NCBI RefSeq assembly: GCF_037975245.1 | Contig: NC_092568.1 | Span: forward strand, 37,293,001-37,357,000 | Length of the DNA stretch: 64,000 nucleotides | Source: Apostichopus japonicus | Lineage: Eukaryota; Echinodermata; Holothuroidea; Aspidochirotida; Stichopodidae | Direction of reading: 5' to 3' | Shown here: one piece after another, positions 47,601 through 58,709 of the stretch | Position numbering within the stretch: position 1 is the stretch's first letter | How the letters are laid out: each line of letters begins with the position of its first letter | Position numbers and translations under genes: made by a program | Notes under the pieces: model-generated | Database searches by the model: none | Seen by the model: the letters and a program-made list of their open reading frames with translations, nothing else | Told to the model about the DNA's origin: nothing

Positions 47601-50600
47601 CTACTGTGAATGAATCTATGTTAAGCAATTGCTCATAAATAAACATGTGCTATTCAATGTTTTGTTGAATTCAAACTAGTGGATTTGGGGAACTGTGCGT
47701 GATTAATTTTAAATGAGGAATTTGTCGGAAGACACTACTCATTATTTGCAGATGTCCTTAATTACTCGCCAATTAATGCCCTTGGCAGGGAAAAACTTAG
47801 CTACAGTAATATCTTAGTTTGCTGTTTTGTGATGAATACGTGTGAGAAACTAGATGTCAAAAGGGTGGGAAAACGGAGACACAACGCAAAACGCTTTTTT
47901 AACTAATAGTAGTAATTCAGATCTGTTTGTGCCCAACAACAACAGTTTGATTAGTAGGAATAACTGCAGACAATGTAGTTAATCCACATAGGATAGGCCT
48001 ACATCACTAGTTCTTTCAGATTATCACAACCTTTTGTTGACGTTAGTTCATACTGACAATGTGCAGTAATGTTGCCCATTTGAGCTAAGTCAAGGACCTG
48101 GTATTGGGTCTTAGGATGGTATCCTGTAACTTTGTATGTTTCTATAGTTTGTGTAATATGCTAGATATATGTAGACATTCTGATAGACACTGTAGCTTTG
48201 AAGGGTAAGAAGGTCAACAGCAGCTGATTTGAGACCCTATCCAAGTGATGATCTTGGAAGACCACTGGCTGATAACTATCAAACCTTTTCTCCTTGATAT
48301 ACGTCTTCAGAGAGAACAAGGCAGGCTTGTAATTCTACAACACTGCAATTAGGGAAATTCTTCCTTCAGTCAAGCATTTGATTCAAGAGCAGTATAAATC
48401 TAACACTAGAGCACCAGACTAATTTCAAGGCCTGTTTGCTGCACAGCTGGAAGTATGCTTGAAAAGCCATCCCAAACTTATATAGTAGAGCTGTATCACA
48501 AGGAAATGGGTCAGGTGAACCAAAACCTCTGAGAAATTAATTTAAAACTGAAGACTGTTCCTAGGAACAGGAAAGAAGTGAATATGGATGGTTGTAAGAG
48601 AGAGACTTGTATACCGTTAACTTGTGTAGAACCTGTTGGAACTGCAAGTCTTTTTTTTTCAGGATTGTGAGGGGCAAGGCAATTTTCTAAGAGCAAGTTA
48701 GAAATTACCATGGATTTTCATTGAAATGGCAGCAGCATAAACAGCAATTTCAAAATTTTAAAAGGTCACCAAGACATTTCCTCCAGATTGAGAGAAAAAC
48801 ACAATCATACAGAAATGACACAACCTAGGAAAAATTAATATCATTTTTTTTTTAAAACCGTAACTCTAGATCTGTACATGTTACCGCAGCTGCTTTTAAA
48901 TAGCTCTGCTTTCTGGCACAGATATTGCTGAAAGTTCTGACATTGTTTGAAACTTGTTTAGTTTGATAATATCAGTCAAGGACCTGTCGCAACTTCATGC
49001 ATAGCAGTACATTGCTGTTAGTAATGGTTTACTCCCTTTGGCATTTGGACAAGTGTAAGGTGCACTTACTACAATTTGCAGGCTGTACCGTCAGTTTATA
49101 AATTGAGCCCTGATCTGGAAACCCAGTGTATCCCTTAGACATAGGAATTAGAAACATAAAAGCATGGAATAGAAAAGTCCCCACGTAGTACCCATATTCT
49201 GATGAAATCAGTTGGTTTTGAGTAAAATAACAACAGCAGCACTAACATAACTGGATACAATAGAGACCATGCTATTAGTACTAACTACGTAGTAAATCCA
49301 ATATCCTGACCAATTTTATGAGCCTAATGTTTGCTGACAGTAAATTTTACTGACAGTGTTATGCCATTTAACAGAAGGTTGGTTTAGCACTTAAGTTACA
49401 ATTTAGAAGTGAATCTATGTAAATAATGATGTCTGTTAATAGGTATATAATGCTACCATGTGAATGTAAGAAGTTGCTGAGAGATCTTTTATTGATCTTT
49501 GGTATAGTTAGCCAATTTCAAATCAAATCAACTTTAATTTACATTGATTTGACAGGTTTTCTGGAGACAATTTGCTTTTTAGTTTGTCTTCTAACATTAT
49601 TTAAAGGGTGTGAAGACTCGCGCAAAAAGAAACGTCTAATGCCGGTAATTTGACCTAGTTTCGAATGAGGTGTAACAGAAGTTGTAAACACTACCATCGA
49701 TCCCAGGAAATACACACACAGCTTGCTACCGTCGGTAATTAGACACTAGTGTATAGTCAGTACATACAGCTGCGGTCAATACCCACAGCACAGTATACAA
49801 ACGATGCAGCGATGGACATTTCAGGTCCTGCTAAAGATAACAAGGTATCACATTTCATTCCTGTCTGCATTTTGTAGCGGCATGAACAAAACGTCACTTG
49901 CAAGCAACAGAAAGTTAACTTTTTCAGATGGCCGCACACGGTTTGGGGCGAGTCTTCCATGCCTTTAAGTATCTCTCTTCATAAGCAATATAGGTTAACA
50001 TAACTTATGTTCTGGGAAGTGATGTTTCACAGAATACTTATATGTCAACCAAATGAAAATTTGCAATGTTATTATGGTATAGCATGATCCTCTGAGACAG
50101 AATTTGTTTGAAGTATTTATTATCACTTATACATCTCTGAAAGGTGTTGTTCTTTCATTTAACCATCTTTTTTGTTGAAGTCTCAAAAGTTTGGTTAATA
50201 AACTTAAGTTGATGGCCATGCAATGGTGTGATATAATTATTGTATCACCCATGCTGAAGAATGCAGAACTTGATTTAATCAACCGTCAGTTGAATCTTGC
50301 TAAACAAGTTTAAAAAGCCCTGTTTGCCAATCTTACCAGTAGCCAAGACTTTAAACTATGGTGTCAATAATGTTATTTGTTTAAATCCTGGCAGGAATTA
50401 GTCATGGCCTAGTGATCAAATATACTTTTCCAAGTCATCTGCACAGTACGGTACATGTGTGAATAGTAGCAATTTTCATGATCTGGTTTGGGTATTATGG
50501 ATGTGTGTCAAATTCATGTGTTAAGTGGAACGTGTGTATAGTAGTAACATGAAAAATAAGCATTTGTTTGAGGCCTTGTAGTTTTATTCCACATTCATGG

Positions 50601-53600
50601 GAAAATTACTTCTTGCTGAATTGGAAGTTAAAAGTTACTGGTAGTGACATCGTGTATTGAGGCTAGAAATCAGTACCCTGCAGTGTAAATACTTGAGACA
50701 AACATTTTTCATCTGGTTCGTGTGTGTGATTAATTCGGCCAAAGTTGTTCAAATACATACATGCTTGCATCTGAATGCAAAAGTTCTTGAAATCAGTCAG
50801 TGAGCACTGTAGAAAGTATTGTTATGAAATGTGGACACATTGCTATAAAATTAGTTTCAGAATTCATATTTAAAGTAATAATGTGTTATGTTTCAGTATC
50901 AGTCTTGCATGTTCGTAACTGAGACACAAAAAGACATGAACATTGGCAGAATGTATTCATGCATGCATACAAGAACACACAAACACACACACACACATCA
51001 ATATAAGTAAATAGTGTTTGCATAGACCTAGAGATTCAGTGCTGCTTTTGTTGTTAACTAGTGAATCATCAAATTAATAAAATCTTTGCCCTGTTGTATT
51101 ATTTCTTCTCTCCATCCATTGTCTACCAATCCTCTTACATCTATCTCTTTTGTGTTCACCCTGCTCATTAACCTGTCTGTATTCTGTGCTTGTATTTGTC
51201 CCTTCTGTTACTGTTACTTGTCTTTCAGCCGCTGAAGAAGATCCTGCTAGAATTGAAACGTCAGGCCCACTTACTTTTACACATAAGAAAGTAGTTAATC
51301 AAATTGAAAGCATTATATTACTATTAATTGGGAGAGGGATACAGTAACTCTAACATTCTTAGATCTGACAGTTCAGTTCTGTCCTTACTTTATTAAACAC
51401 TAATTATCCTCTGTTTACTAGTAAATGATGAAATTAATTAATTATTTAATCAAATTAAAACGATTGTTTTCACAAGTGTTTTGAAGGGACATGTTCTCTT
51501 CCTAGAGTCACAAATTGCTGAATATCGCTTATAATGGATATTTACATGTAACTCCGAAGTAAAGTGGTGAAGGTAAACCTTCAGTCTGCAAAATTAAATC
51601 TTGATCCTACTGTGATTGTAGCAGGCTATTCAGTGTCAACAAGTAGTTCATCTTCACTTTGCTAAACGGTTTGATCATTGCACTGTAAGGTACAGTAAGG
51701 TTAAGTGGGTTCTTGTGAGAAATATGAAGGGGATGCCATGCCACTTAAAGTGTAAAAGCCCAATATTTGTATTTCACAAGTTTGACACAATAGGAAATTG
51801 CTTTGCCTCAGTGCCCTCAAAAGCTCCAGGTTATAATGCCAATGGCTTCAATTAAAATAGGAAACAGGTAAGAGTTGCAGTGTTCAGTGTCTGGTACCTT
51901 GGCTGGTTCTTTTGAAAACAAGAAAAGGTCAAAACTGGGGTCTAAAAGCAGACTTTATGGACTTCTTTGATTTCCACTCTCAGAGCTCATTGTCAATCAA
52001 AATTTGTACTTTTCTATCTAAGTGTGACTTAGTGTACTCAGTACCTGGGAGTCATATGGCGGAAGAGAAGCTCCAGTATATCTAGACAGATACTTGGTGT
52101 GGGTAACATATAAAAACAATATTACCTAAGACCTTGGTGCAAAGGTGTCCAAATATTGTAGGAATGGTGGGATTTCAAACTGAGGGTTATGTGTTGAACC
52201 TTTCACCTTTCACTTGTCACGTTTACCAAGCTGTATGTGACAAAGTGTTAAAGTGGATCCAACAGTTCACTTGTACAGGTTTTATCCACCTTTTGAAATT
52301 TTGGGGGGTTTTGTCCAAATCATTACGAGATGAGTGTACAGTGGCCTAACATAAATTTAATGTACCTTCATTGCCTAGCTTTTATCCAAATCGTGCCATA
52401 GTTACGTGGTTTCAACATTCTGATTGTAGGTTTATCCCCACTTCACCTCTAGTCAACATGTAAATGAGAGGTTCCAATCCTTGGTTTAATATCCACCTTT
52501 CATTTTCAGTGTTTTACATGCCTAAGTCATGCGAAAGTGAATTTGATCCAAATTTTACCTTATTGCTTTTATCCACCTTTCACTTTTATGCGTTCTCTAT
52601 AAAGCAAAACAAAATGAAGAGCAATTAACATTTTTTATTTAATTGTTCAAGTCATTTTTAAATAAATGGATGTAACATTATACTAAATGGTTTTATTCCC
52701 ATAGTTCTAATCGATTGCTTAACCAAAGGCAAAAGGAACCTATTCGATGGTGATGATGTGTGTGTATGTGAGCTTCTTGTGAACACGATATCGCAGGAAG
52801 GATAACCTTGAGGGATGTATTGAGTACAAGAACCCTATGATTTTGGTAGAGGTTAAAGGTCATTTGGGGTCACTAGAGGTCAAACTCTGTAAACTCGATA
52901 TCTCAAGAAGGGTAACATTAAGAAGTACAGTATCACATTAAGCTTGTAAACACCTTATCTCAAGAAGAGTAACATGGTCAAGTCTCATGCTTAATATGTA
53001 TGCTCCATATTGCAAAACCCTTATTGATTTTAGGGAAGGGCAAAGGTCATCCAGGGTCACCAGAGGTCAAACTCTTTAAACCTCAAGAAGGGTGGGTAAC
53101 ATTAAGTTCCATATTTAGCCTTATACCAAGTATGGGCAAGGAAAATCACTAAGCCTATTTGGCTTTCTGGTTTTTGATAAACATATATGGATACCTTCAG
53201 GACTTGAAACATGTGTCCCCACCCCCCCCCCACCTGCCCATACTCCCTCTCATCCATGTTGTATCAAGCCTATTTTAGTAATGAAATGCAGTCCTTTTCC
53301 AATCCTTACCATTGGCTTAGAGCATAAAGTTTCAAGTTCGATTCACAAATGGGCCTAACACCAGAACAGCTAGTGTCCAATAGTTTGCCATATTAGCTGA
53401 ATCTGCATTGCAGAGAAAGCAATGTTACACTCATTACAATTTGAACCTATAGAAAGAAATCACCACATTCAAAAAGGAGGCAGCTTAAAACAACCTTATA
53501 TCACCATTGTATAAGTGTGGGATCAATTATCCCAAATTTGGGCTCTAAAACGTGCACATATGATGTTTAATTTTCTTCATCAAATTCTTTCATGTTTAGA

Positions 53601-56600
53601 ATATTGAAGAGGCAGAAGGATATTTGGACCAAAAAGAACTGGTGGCCACACAGCGCCATTTGATAGAAGTGCTAAAAAAGGAGAACGGAGCATTACGTCT
53701 CCTCAGGACGCAAGTCGAGAGCCTTCGTCTCGAGAATAATCAACTCAAAAATGATTTGACATCGTTCAAGAAGAACAGTTCAGAGAAGGACGATAGTAAA
53801 GCAGATGGCAAGCCTGATGATGAAAAGGACACAAAAGTAGTTTCGAACGGTCACATCAACTCCGATGAAGAAGTCGAAAGACTGAGGAAAGATAATGACA
53901 AACTTCGAGAGAAGCTCGGTATTCTGGAGAATGGCAAGTCAGAAACAGATCCATCTGTAAATGGGCTCCAAAATGGACAACTGGAGGAAGAAACAGAAAA
54001 AGAAACACCAAATGATGGCACTGTGGTTCATCCAGGAGCAAAACTGAAGAAAGAACCCATTGCAGCAGGACCTAGCGGTACTAGCCTTGTTACAGGTAAA
54101 TTACATACATGACTCTAGGACCCAGCGGTACTAGCCTAGTTACAGGTAAATTACATACATGACTCTAGGACCCAGTGGTACTAGCCTAGTTACAGGTAAG
54201 TTACATACATGACTCTAGGACCCAGCGGTACTAGCCTAGTAACAGGTAAATTAAATACATGACTCTAGGACCCAGCGGTTCTAGCCTAGTTACAGGTAAA
54301 TATCATACATGACTCTAGGACCCAGTGGTACTAGCCTTGTTACAGGTAAATTACATACATTACTCTAGGACCCAGTGGTACTAGCCTAGTTACAGGTAAA
54401 TTACATACATGACTCTAGGACCCAGGGGTACTAGCCTAGTAACAGGTAAATTAAATACATGACTCTAGGACCCAGCGGTTCTAGCCTAGTTACAGGTAAA
54501 TATCATACATGACTCTAGGACCCAGTGGTACTAGCCTTGTTACAGGTAAATTACATGACTCTAGGACCCAGCGGTACTAGCCTAGTAACAGGTAAATTAC
54601 ATTCATGACTCTAGGACCTAGCGGTACTAGCCTAGTAACAGGTAAATTACATACATGACTTTAGGACCCAGTGGTACTAGCCTAGTTACAGGTAAATTAC
54701 CTACATTACTCTAGGACCAGCAGTACTAGCCTCGTTACAGGTAAATTACATACATGACTCTAGGACCCAGTGGTACTAGCCTAGTTACAGGTAAATTACA
54801 TACATGACTCTAGGACCCAGTGGTACTAGCCTCGTTACAGGTAAATTACAAACATGACTCTAGGACCCAGTGGTACTAGCCTAGTTACAGGTAAATTACA
54901 TACATGACTCTAGGACCCAGTGGTACTAGCCTAGTTACAGGTAAATTACATACATGACTCTAGGACCCAGTGGTACTAGCCTAGTTACAGGTAAATTACA
55001 TACATGACTCTAGGACCCAGTGGTACTAGCCTTGTTACAGGTAAATTACATACATGACTCTAGGACCCAGCAGTACTAGCCTAGTTACAGGTAAATTACG
55101 TACATGACTCTAGGACCCAGTGGTTCTAGCCTTGTTACAGGTAAAATTACATATATGACTCTAGTTGTAGCAGCTGGTTACTTTAGCCGTTTAATATCCT
55201 TTGCAATCAGGTGTGATTCAGTGGAAATAATTTTCTTAATTTGCTGTATTAACAATGCAAATTATGTGTACATGCGTCTTGAGAAAGCCTGCAGCTGTGT
55301 CAACTGTTAACATACAGTAGACCTATTCATTGCAGTGGTTCATACAGTAGGCGGCTCAGCCTTGAATATGTGAATCACCGCTGAATAGGTGTTATTAAAC
55401 TGTTGAGTCTGACTGCTGGCTTATTGTGTCTAGTTGGGCCAGATATACAGATATAACAGAGAATAAACTTTAGCAACTTGATTGTGCTTCTGTTTAGTAT
55501 TCAGTGGGGTTGAATTATGAAAGGCACCCAGCTACTTCAAATACTGTACATGTTGATTGCTGAATATGAACCTAACTTGAATATGTGCAGTTTGATGTGA
55601 CTTGAACATTTACAGTACAAAATGACAGCTCGTCAAATGCAACTAATAGATCCCAAGGAAAGTTAACAATTCTAAAATATATTCAGATCAACCAATAAAA
55701 TTGCTCCGCTAAATTCTGACTTTACCGAAGAAAGTTTCAAATATTGCTAGCAATGTGTAACTTGACATCTTTGTTACTAATTAAAAGTATATTTGACATC
55801 TGGTAAGCATGTTTTTTTAGTACAAATTTTGGTGCTAAATATGCATAAAAGACTGTAAATTTAATTGATTATATAAGTTATGGTGCTACATGACAACTGC
55901 ATAATTATTGTTATCACCAATCACAATAATTTGACTTGGTACAGAGCTCTCCACGATGTGAGACATTTCTCTGAGTGCATCGTTCGAAACAGATGTGACT
56001 GTAGCAATGGTGAAATCAACATTGAGCTGTTAACAAGTTCACATATCATATTACTAATGCATCATACACTGAATCATTTAGCTATATCAGGATGTACTCT
56101 ACATATCTGTATATACATTTATGTATATTACACATACCAGAGGGGCACCAGTCTGTTGTGGGATTGTTGCCAAGAAATTCAGAGCTGATGTTACATACAA
56201 TGTATAATATAGCATGTTATAGCTCTACATGTTAGTTTACCTAATGAAGTACAAGCATCACATGGCCATATGAACAGAATTAGAAATGTCCTTGGCTTAG
56301 GTGATTTAAACTACTTTACATAAAAGTATGGGTATATATCTCTAAGCTCACATGCACAGTACCTGATGTACTATAGAGCAATAAAATCAACATGCAATTT
56401 TCAAGTTATTTTCAGTAGTGTACATACGGTGTATCTTTTGTTGATATTTTTGACAACACATTTTATACTGTGTGTGTGTGTGTGTGAATAGTGAATGAAG
56501 TATGTTGAATTTCTACATCACATAGAGCTGATGAGCACTGTACAAGCATGGTTATCATATAATGTACATGTTAACTTAAACTGTTTAAGTAATTAAGGAA

Positions 56601-58709
56601 GAACCAGTTGTAAAGTTAATGTGTACATTGTAAACAGCAAAGCACTAAATTTTGTTGTCCCTGGTACTGCATGTGCTAATGTTGTTTACAGTTAAAGTAT
56701 CCGTCCTTGCCCTCAGTTATAGCTCCAGGAAGGACTAACTACTTAACATCTTTCATGTAAGTATGAGAGGCTTTAAACTGATATCAACAAGTCAAAGGTC
56801 ATCAGAATTGCCCCCCCCCCCCACATATATGCTAGAAAATCAAATAATTTTTACCTACAGCCTGTGCTAAAACAAGTATTATATAATGAACTGCATTAGT
56901 TTTAGACACTCATTGAAAATGTTTAAAATGACAGAAACTACCAAAAGTCATTTCCGTAACTGCAAATATCTGATTCAAATTATTGGAAGCTTTTTAAGTT
57001 TGAAGTGGAGATAACCCAAGCAATAGTCTATTTTGGGGAACTAGGGCGACAGTATGGAAAGATTTGATCGAAGTCACATTATGCAATGTTAATGACGTAA
57101 TTTGATATCTAGATATGGAATTGAATACTGTTACATTAAACTGGACTTTTAATAGAATAACCTTTGCAGACAAAAAATTACTTTAAAAATCAAGGAATGG
57201 ACCCTTTGCCCATACCTCCCTGTCCTGCTCTCCCCCCCCCCCCTCCTTCTGGGCTTTTCAATAACCTATCCCTCTCCCAAACTTTGCCTCTAAGGTTGTC
57301 ATGTGTCCCAAGTATTGAAGGTTCAGCATGTTTGATCAATATCTTTCTCAATGACTGCTGTTTGATAAAGCGTGTCTTATTTATTCACTGTCTGGCATCT
57401 CCATTACTCATAGTTTACTTAGAACTGCATTTACTGCCTATTACAAGTTTCCTAAAGAATTGAACTTGCCGAATTTTGCTGACACCTACTGTATATCTGA
57501 ATGATTTATAACTTGTTTACATTTCTTTCTTTTTCATTTTCCCACAGTCTCCTGCCTGTTGAAGTGTAGAGGCAAATTCCACGATTGTGATGAAACGATG
57601 CAGGCCAGATTAAAGTCCTACATGTCCACAAAGTGTGTTGACCTGGTTCTCAATGACTGGCAAGAGGGCAAAGATAATAATCAAATTACTTTAGTTCTAT
57701 GTCAAGCAACCTCCACTAATCATCTCCTTGACATAAAGAAAACTCTTTTAGGGATTAGCTGTAAGTATCATTGCCTAACATACAAGAAATTACCAATTGC
57801 TAACATTTTTATTGACGCTGCCTTATTAAGGTTCCAGTGTGTACAGCTATAACATAGGGGCTTTACATATCAGCAGTGTATCCATAGAGAATCTGATTGG
57901 GTCCAGGCCCATCAATTAAAAAGTAACACATGTTGTCCCTTACTTAAGAGCTCTTTTAGTACTGATAGTTGCTCTTCAGATAAGGGATGCTGGGTGGTTT
58001 GAAATTAAACTGTTAAGGCCACCATTTGCCCTACCCTACTGTTTTCTTATAGAGGATTGCATTAATATAACAGTGTGCTACTACAGAACAACAGGATACT
58101 ACTAAACAAGTGAAAGCTTATCACTAAATATTAGTCATACTTACTGTAAGTGTGAAGAAAAAATATTTTCTTTCAATGCTGTTTGGATTGATCCTGATAA
58201 GGTGCTTTAATTTATTCTAATGTATTTGATGTGATTGTAATGTTATGTATTTTATGTAATATAATTTTAATGTAATTTTATGTATTTTATTGTAATGTAA
58301 TTTTAATGTATTCTAATGTAAGAACTCTAATACCATACCTGGGCACAATCAATCTCAAGTTATCCAAACACAGTAAACTGCGTGAAGCATTACAAATCAT
58401 AGTATCAGAACCCATCATCAGTCCATTCTCCTGTTTTATAGCCAACACACTGTTTACATTACATTGAGATTGTGTTTTTATCTGTTCTGTTCCTTTGCAG
58501 CTGGTGCGGAGATTATTTTAGTGGTCTACCACCTGGCAGGTATTGATAGTGAAAGGAGAGACCCCCAGACTGATTCCCTGGATCTGCCTCACAATAACAT
58601 CTGCCTGGTAGTGGATACCTTCTTCTCAAAGAGTAACGGTCTGTATCGCTGCGAGCAGAACGACAGAGCTATGTCCAGAATCTACAGACTATTCGACATA
58701 CTGTGCTGA
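44438..58709 (+). CDS. Unrecognised coiled-coil protein, four exons, 366 residues
   Basis: Joined exons: 44438-44620, 53600-54095, 57548-57760 and 58501-58709. All junctions are GT-AG and phases agree (1101 nt, one open frame). Residues 1-61 are basic (KPKYRGWLTIRRSKPKNKY). Residues about 62-115 form a coiled coil (LIEVLKKENGALRLLRTQV, SLRLENNQLKNDL). Residues about 116-225 are acidic, Ser/Asp/Lys-rich and probably disordered, with a second short heptad stretch (EEVERLRKDNDKLREKLGIL). Residues about 227-366 are compact, with alternating hydrophobic strands (ITLVLC, AEIILVVYHLAG, NICLVVDTF) and amphipathic helices, and six cysteines in this part. I do not recognise the family and assign no function. 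An additional small phase-0 exon between the first two cannot be excluded. Confidence 0.75.
44929..45114. repeat. Small fold-back element with telomere-like motif
   Basis: The left arm 44929-44964 (from CGTGGCTATTCTTACGAC) is inverted in 45057-45114. The right arm carries an extra tandem copy of a TCCTGGTCGTAAAAATAG-type block (about 21 bp). Inside, ATGCGCAGT (about 44995) and ACTGCGCAT (about 45019) form a second nested inverted pair. TAACCCTAACCCTAAC lies at 45038-45053. Confidence 0.75.
45237..45506. mobile_element. MITE with 34-bp perfect inverted repeats
   Basis: Left end 45237-45270 starts GGTCACACTAATTAGCGTC, and 45472-45505 is its exact inverse (34 of 34). TTGGTCGGG flanks both sides (45228-45236 and 45507-45515), a 9-bp duplication, or 8 bp depending on where the edge is placed. 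Long perfect inverted ends with a 9-bp duplication recall Mutator-like elements. It is 270 bp, with no coding capacity. The perfect arms suggest recent insertion. Confidence 0.93.
46413..46441. repeat. Perfect GC-rich hairpin
   Basis: GAGGGCCGAGCGT, a 3-nt loop ATT, then ACGCTCGGCCCTC. These 13-bp perfect arms sit inside the hAT-like element, in AT-rich surroundings. It may be an internal structural feature of the element. Confidence 0.9.
46836..47022 (+). repeat. Three-copy tandem repeat, about 60-70-bp unit
   Basis: Units start at about 46836, 46895 and 46951 with GTGATTGTTCTAATG or GTGACTGTTC. Each continues TTACTTGTTGCATCTTAGTT, then TTAAACTC-AGAGC and a run of 7-11 C. The copy 3 start is extended by CATTGTTC. 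It lies inside the hAT-like element. Confidence 0.9.
51232..51268 (+). ncRNA. Hammerhead-ribozyme-like motif (probably decayed)
   Basis: CTGAAGA (51232-51238) fits the CUGANGA core. A 16-nt imperfect stem-loop follows, then GAAAC and GTC (51255-51262) and AGGCCC. The order CUGANGA, stem II, GAAAC, tiny stem III and GUC is that of type I hammerheads known from Penelope-like elements. Stem II pairs partly (A-U, G-U, one mismatch, U-A, C-G). Stem I pairs for only three bases (GGC with GCC), with a mismatch next to the core. I infer an old relic rather than an active ribozyme. Confidence 0.4.
52740..53110 (+). repeat. Degenerate tandem repeat of the AAGGTCA/TCTCAAGAAGGG family
   Basis: Three or so units with ATATCTCAAGAAGGGTAAC, ACCCTATTGATTTT-like sequence, AAAGGTCAT and GGGGTCACTAGAGGTCAAAC. 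The same blocks occur at 31940-32185. I believe similar repeats are widespread in marine invertebrate genomes, but that is from memory. Confidence 0.75.
53600..54095 (+). CDS. Second gene, exon 2: coiled coil and acidic segment
   Basis: Acceptor ATGTTTAG. The exon opens NIEEAEGYLDQKELVATQRH, followed by heptads of Leu/Ile/Val and then a Lys/Glu/Asp/Asn-rich stretch ending GPSGTSLVT. It ends after one base of a Val codon at ACAG|GTAAAT. The last 31 or so bases and the donor are the founder of the 50-bp tandem array that follows. Reading past this donor gives only GKLHT and then a stop. Confidence 0.9.
54096..55160 (+). repeat. 50-bp minisatellite carrying the exon 2 splice donor
   Basis: The unit has GTAAATTACATACATGACTC, then TAGGACCCAGTGGTACTAGC, then CTAGTTACAG, and is 50 bp. 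About 21 copies follow the exon, which itself holds the founder piece (GGACCTAGCGGTACTAGCC at about 54069). Copies differ by a few substitutions; one is 46 bp and one 49 bp. Each keeps ACAG|GTAAAT or, at 54196, the consensus GTAAGT, so each is a possible 5' splice site. Every unit also holds TGACTCTAG with stop codons. Confidence 0.97.
54096..57547 (+). other. Intron 2 of the second gene
   Basis: The first kilobase is the 50-bp tandem array derived from the upstream exon's end. The rest is AT-rich and non-coding, with a (TG)n run near 56470, C runs near 56811 and 57232, and no other recognised features. Confidence 0.85.
57548..57760 (+). CDS. Second gene, exon 3: start of C-terminal domain
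   Basis: Acceptor TTCCCACAG, donor GTAAGT. The G left by exon 2 completes GTC, giving VSCLLKCRGKFHDC, then MQARLKSYMSTKCVDLVLND and ITLVLCQATSTNHLLDIKKT. The strand-helix alternation suggests a Rossmann-like or similar alpha/beta fold. It ends after one base of a Ser codon. Confidence 0.88.
57761..58500 (+). other. Intron 3 of the second gene
   Basis: AT-rich. TAATGTATTTTATG-type low-complexity repeats at about 58210-58320. Nothing else. Confidence 0.85.
58501..58709 (+). CDS. Second gene, exon 4: end of C-terminal domain and stop
   Basis: Acceptor CCTTTGCAG. Encodes SGAEIILVVYHLAGIDSERR, then LDLPHNNICLVVDTFFSKSN and MSRIYRLFDILC, with TGA at 58707-58709. A strong donor consensus GAG|GTAAGT follows just 5 nt after the stop (58714/58715), so the exon probably ends at 58714 with an intron in the 3' UTR. 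Confidence 0.88.

Larger units (their letters stand above)
45974..47603. mobile_element. hAT-like non-autonomous element, 1630 bp
   Basis: The left end TAAGCTTGCACGGT at 45974 is inverted as ACCGTGCAAGCCTA ending at 47603 (13 of 14 match). An identical 8-bp CTGTGAAT flanks both sides (45966-45973 and 47604-47611). TAGGCTTG-type ends with 8-bp duplications fit hAT. Subterminal regions are full of AACCGG/CCGGTT words on both sides. The interior includes a palindrome (46413-46441) and a three-copy repeat (46836-47022). No transposase frame was seen. Confidence 0.92.
44621..53599 (+). other. Intron 1 of the second gene, rich in mobile elements
   Basis: Contains a fold-back (44929-45114), a MITE with 34-bp inverted ends (45237-45506), a 1.6-kb hAT-like element (45974-47603), a hammerhead-like motif (51232-51268), an (AC)n run near 50980 and an AAGGTCA-type dispersed repeat (52740-53110). 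Between about 47650 and 50900 I see no structured feature. Confidence 0.7.

Noticed and set aside
51229-51347. Possible extra exon (TTTCAG acceptor, AEEDPARIETSGPL frame) between exons 1 and 2 of the second gene
   Set aside because: The frame comes from the hammerhead-like repeat also found at 61182-61652, no donor fits in phase, and the peptide has no coiled-coil character.
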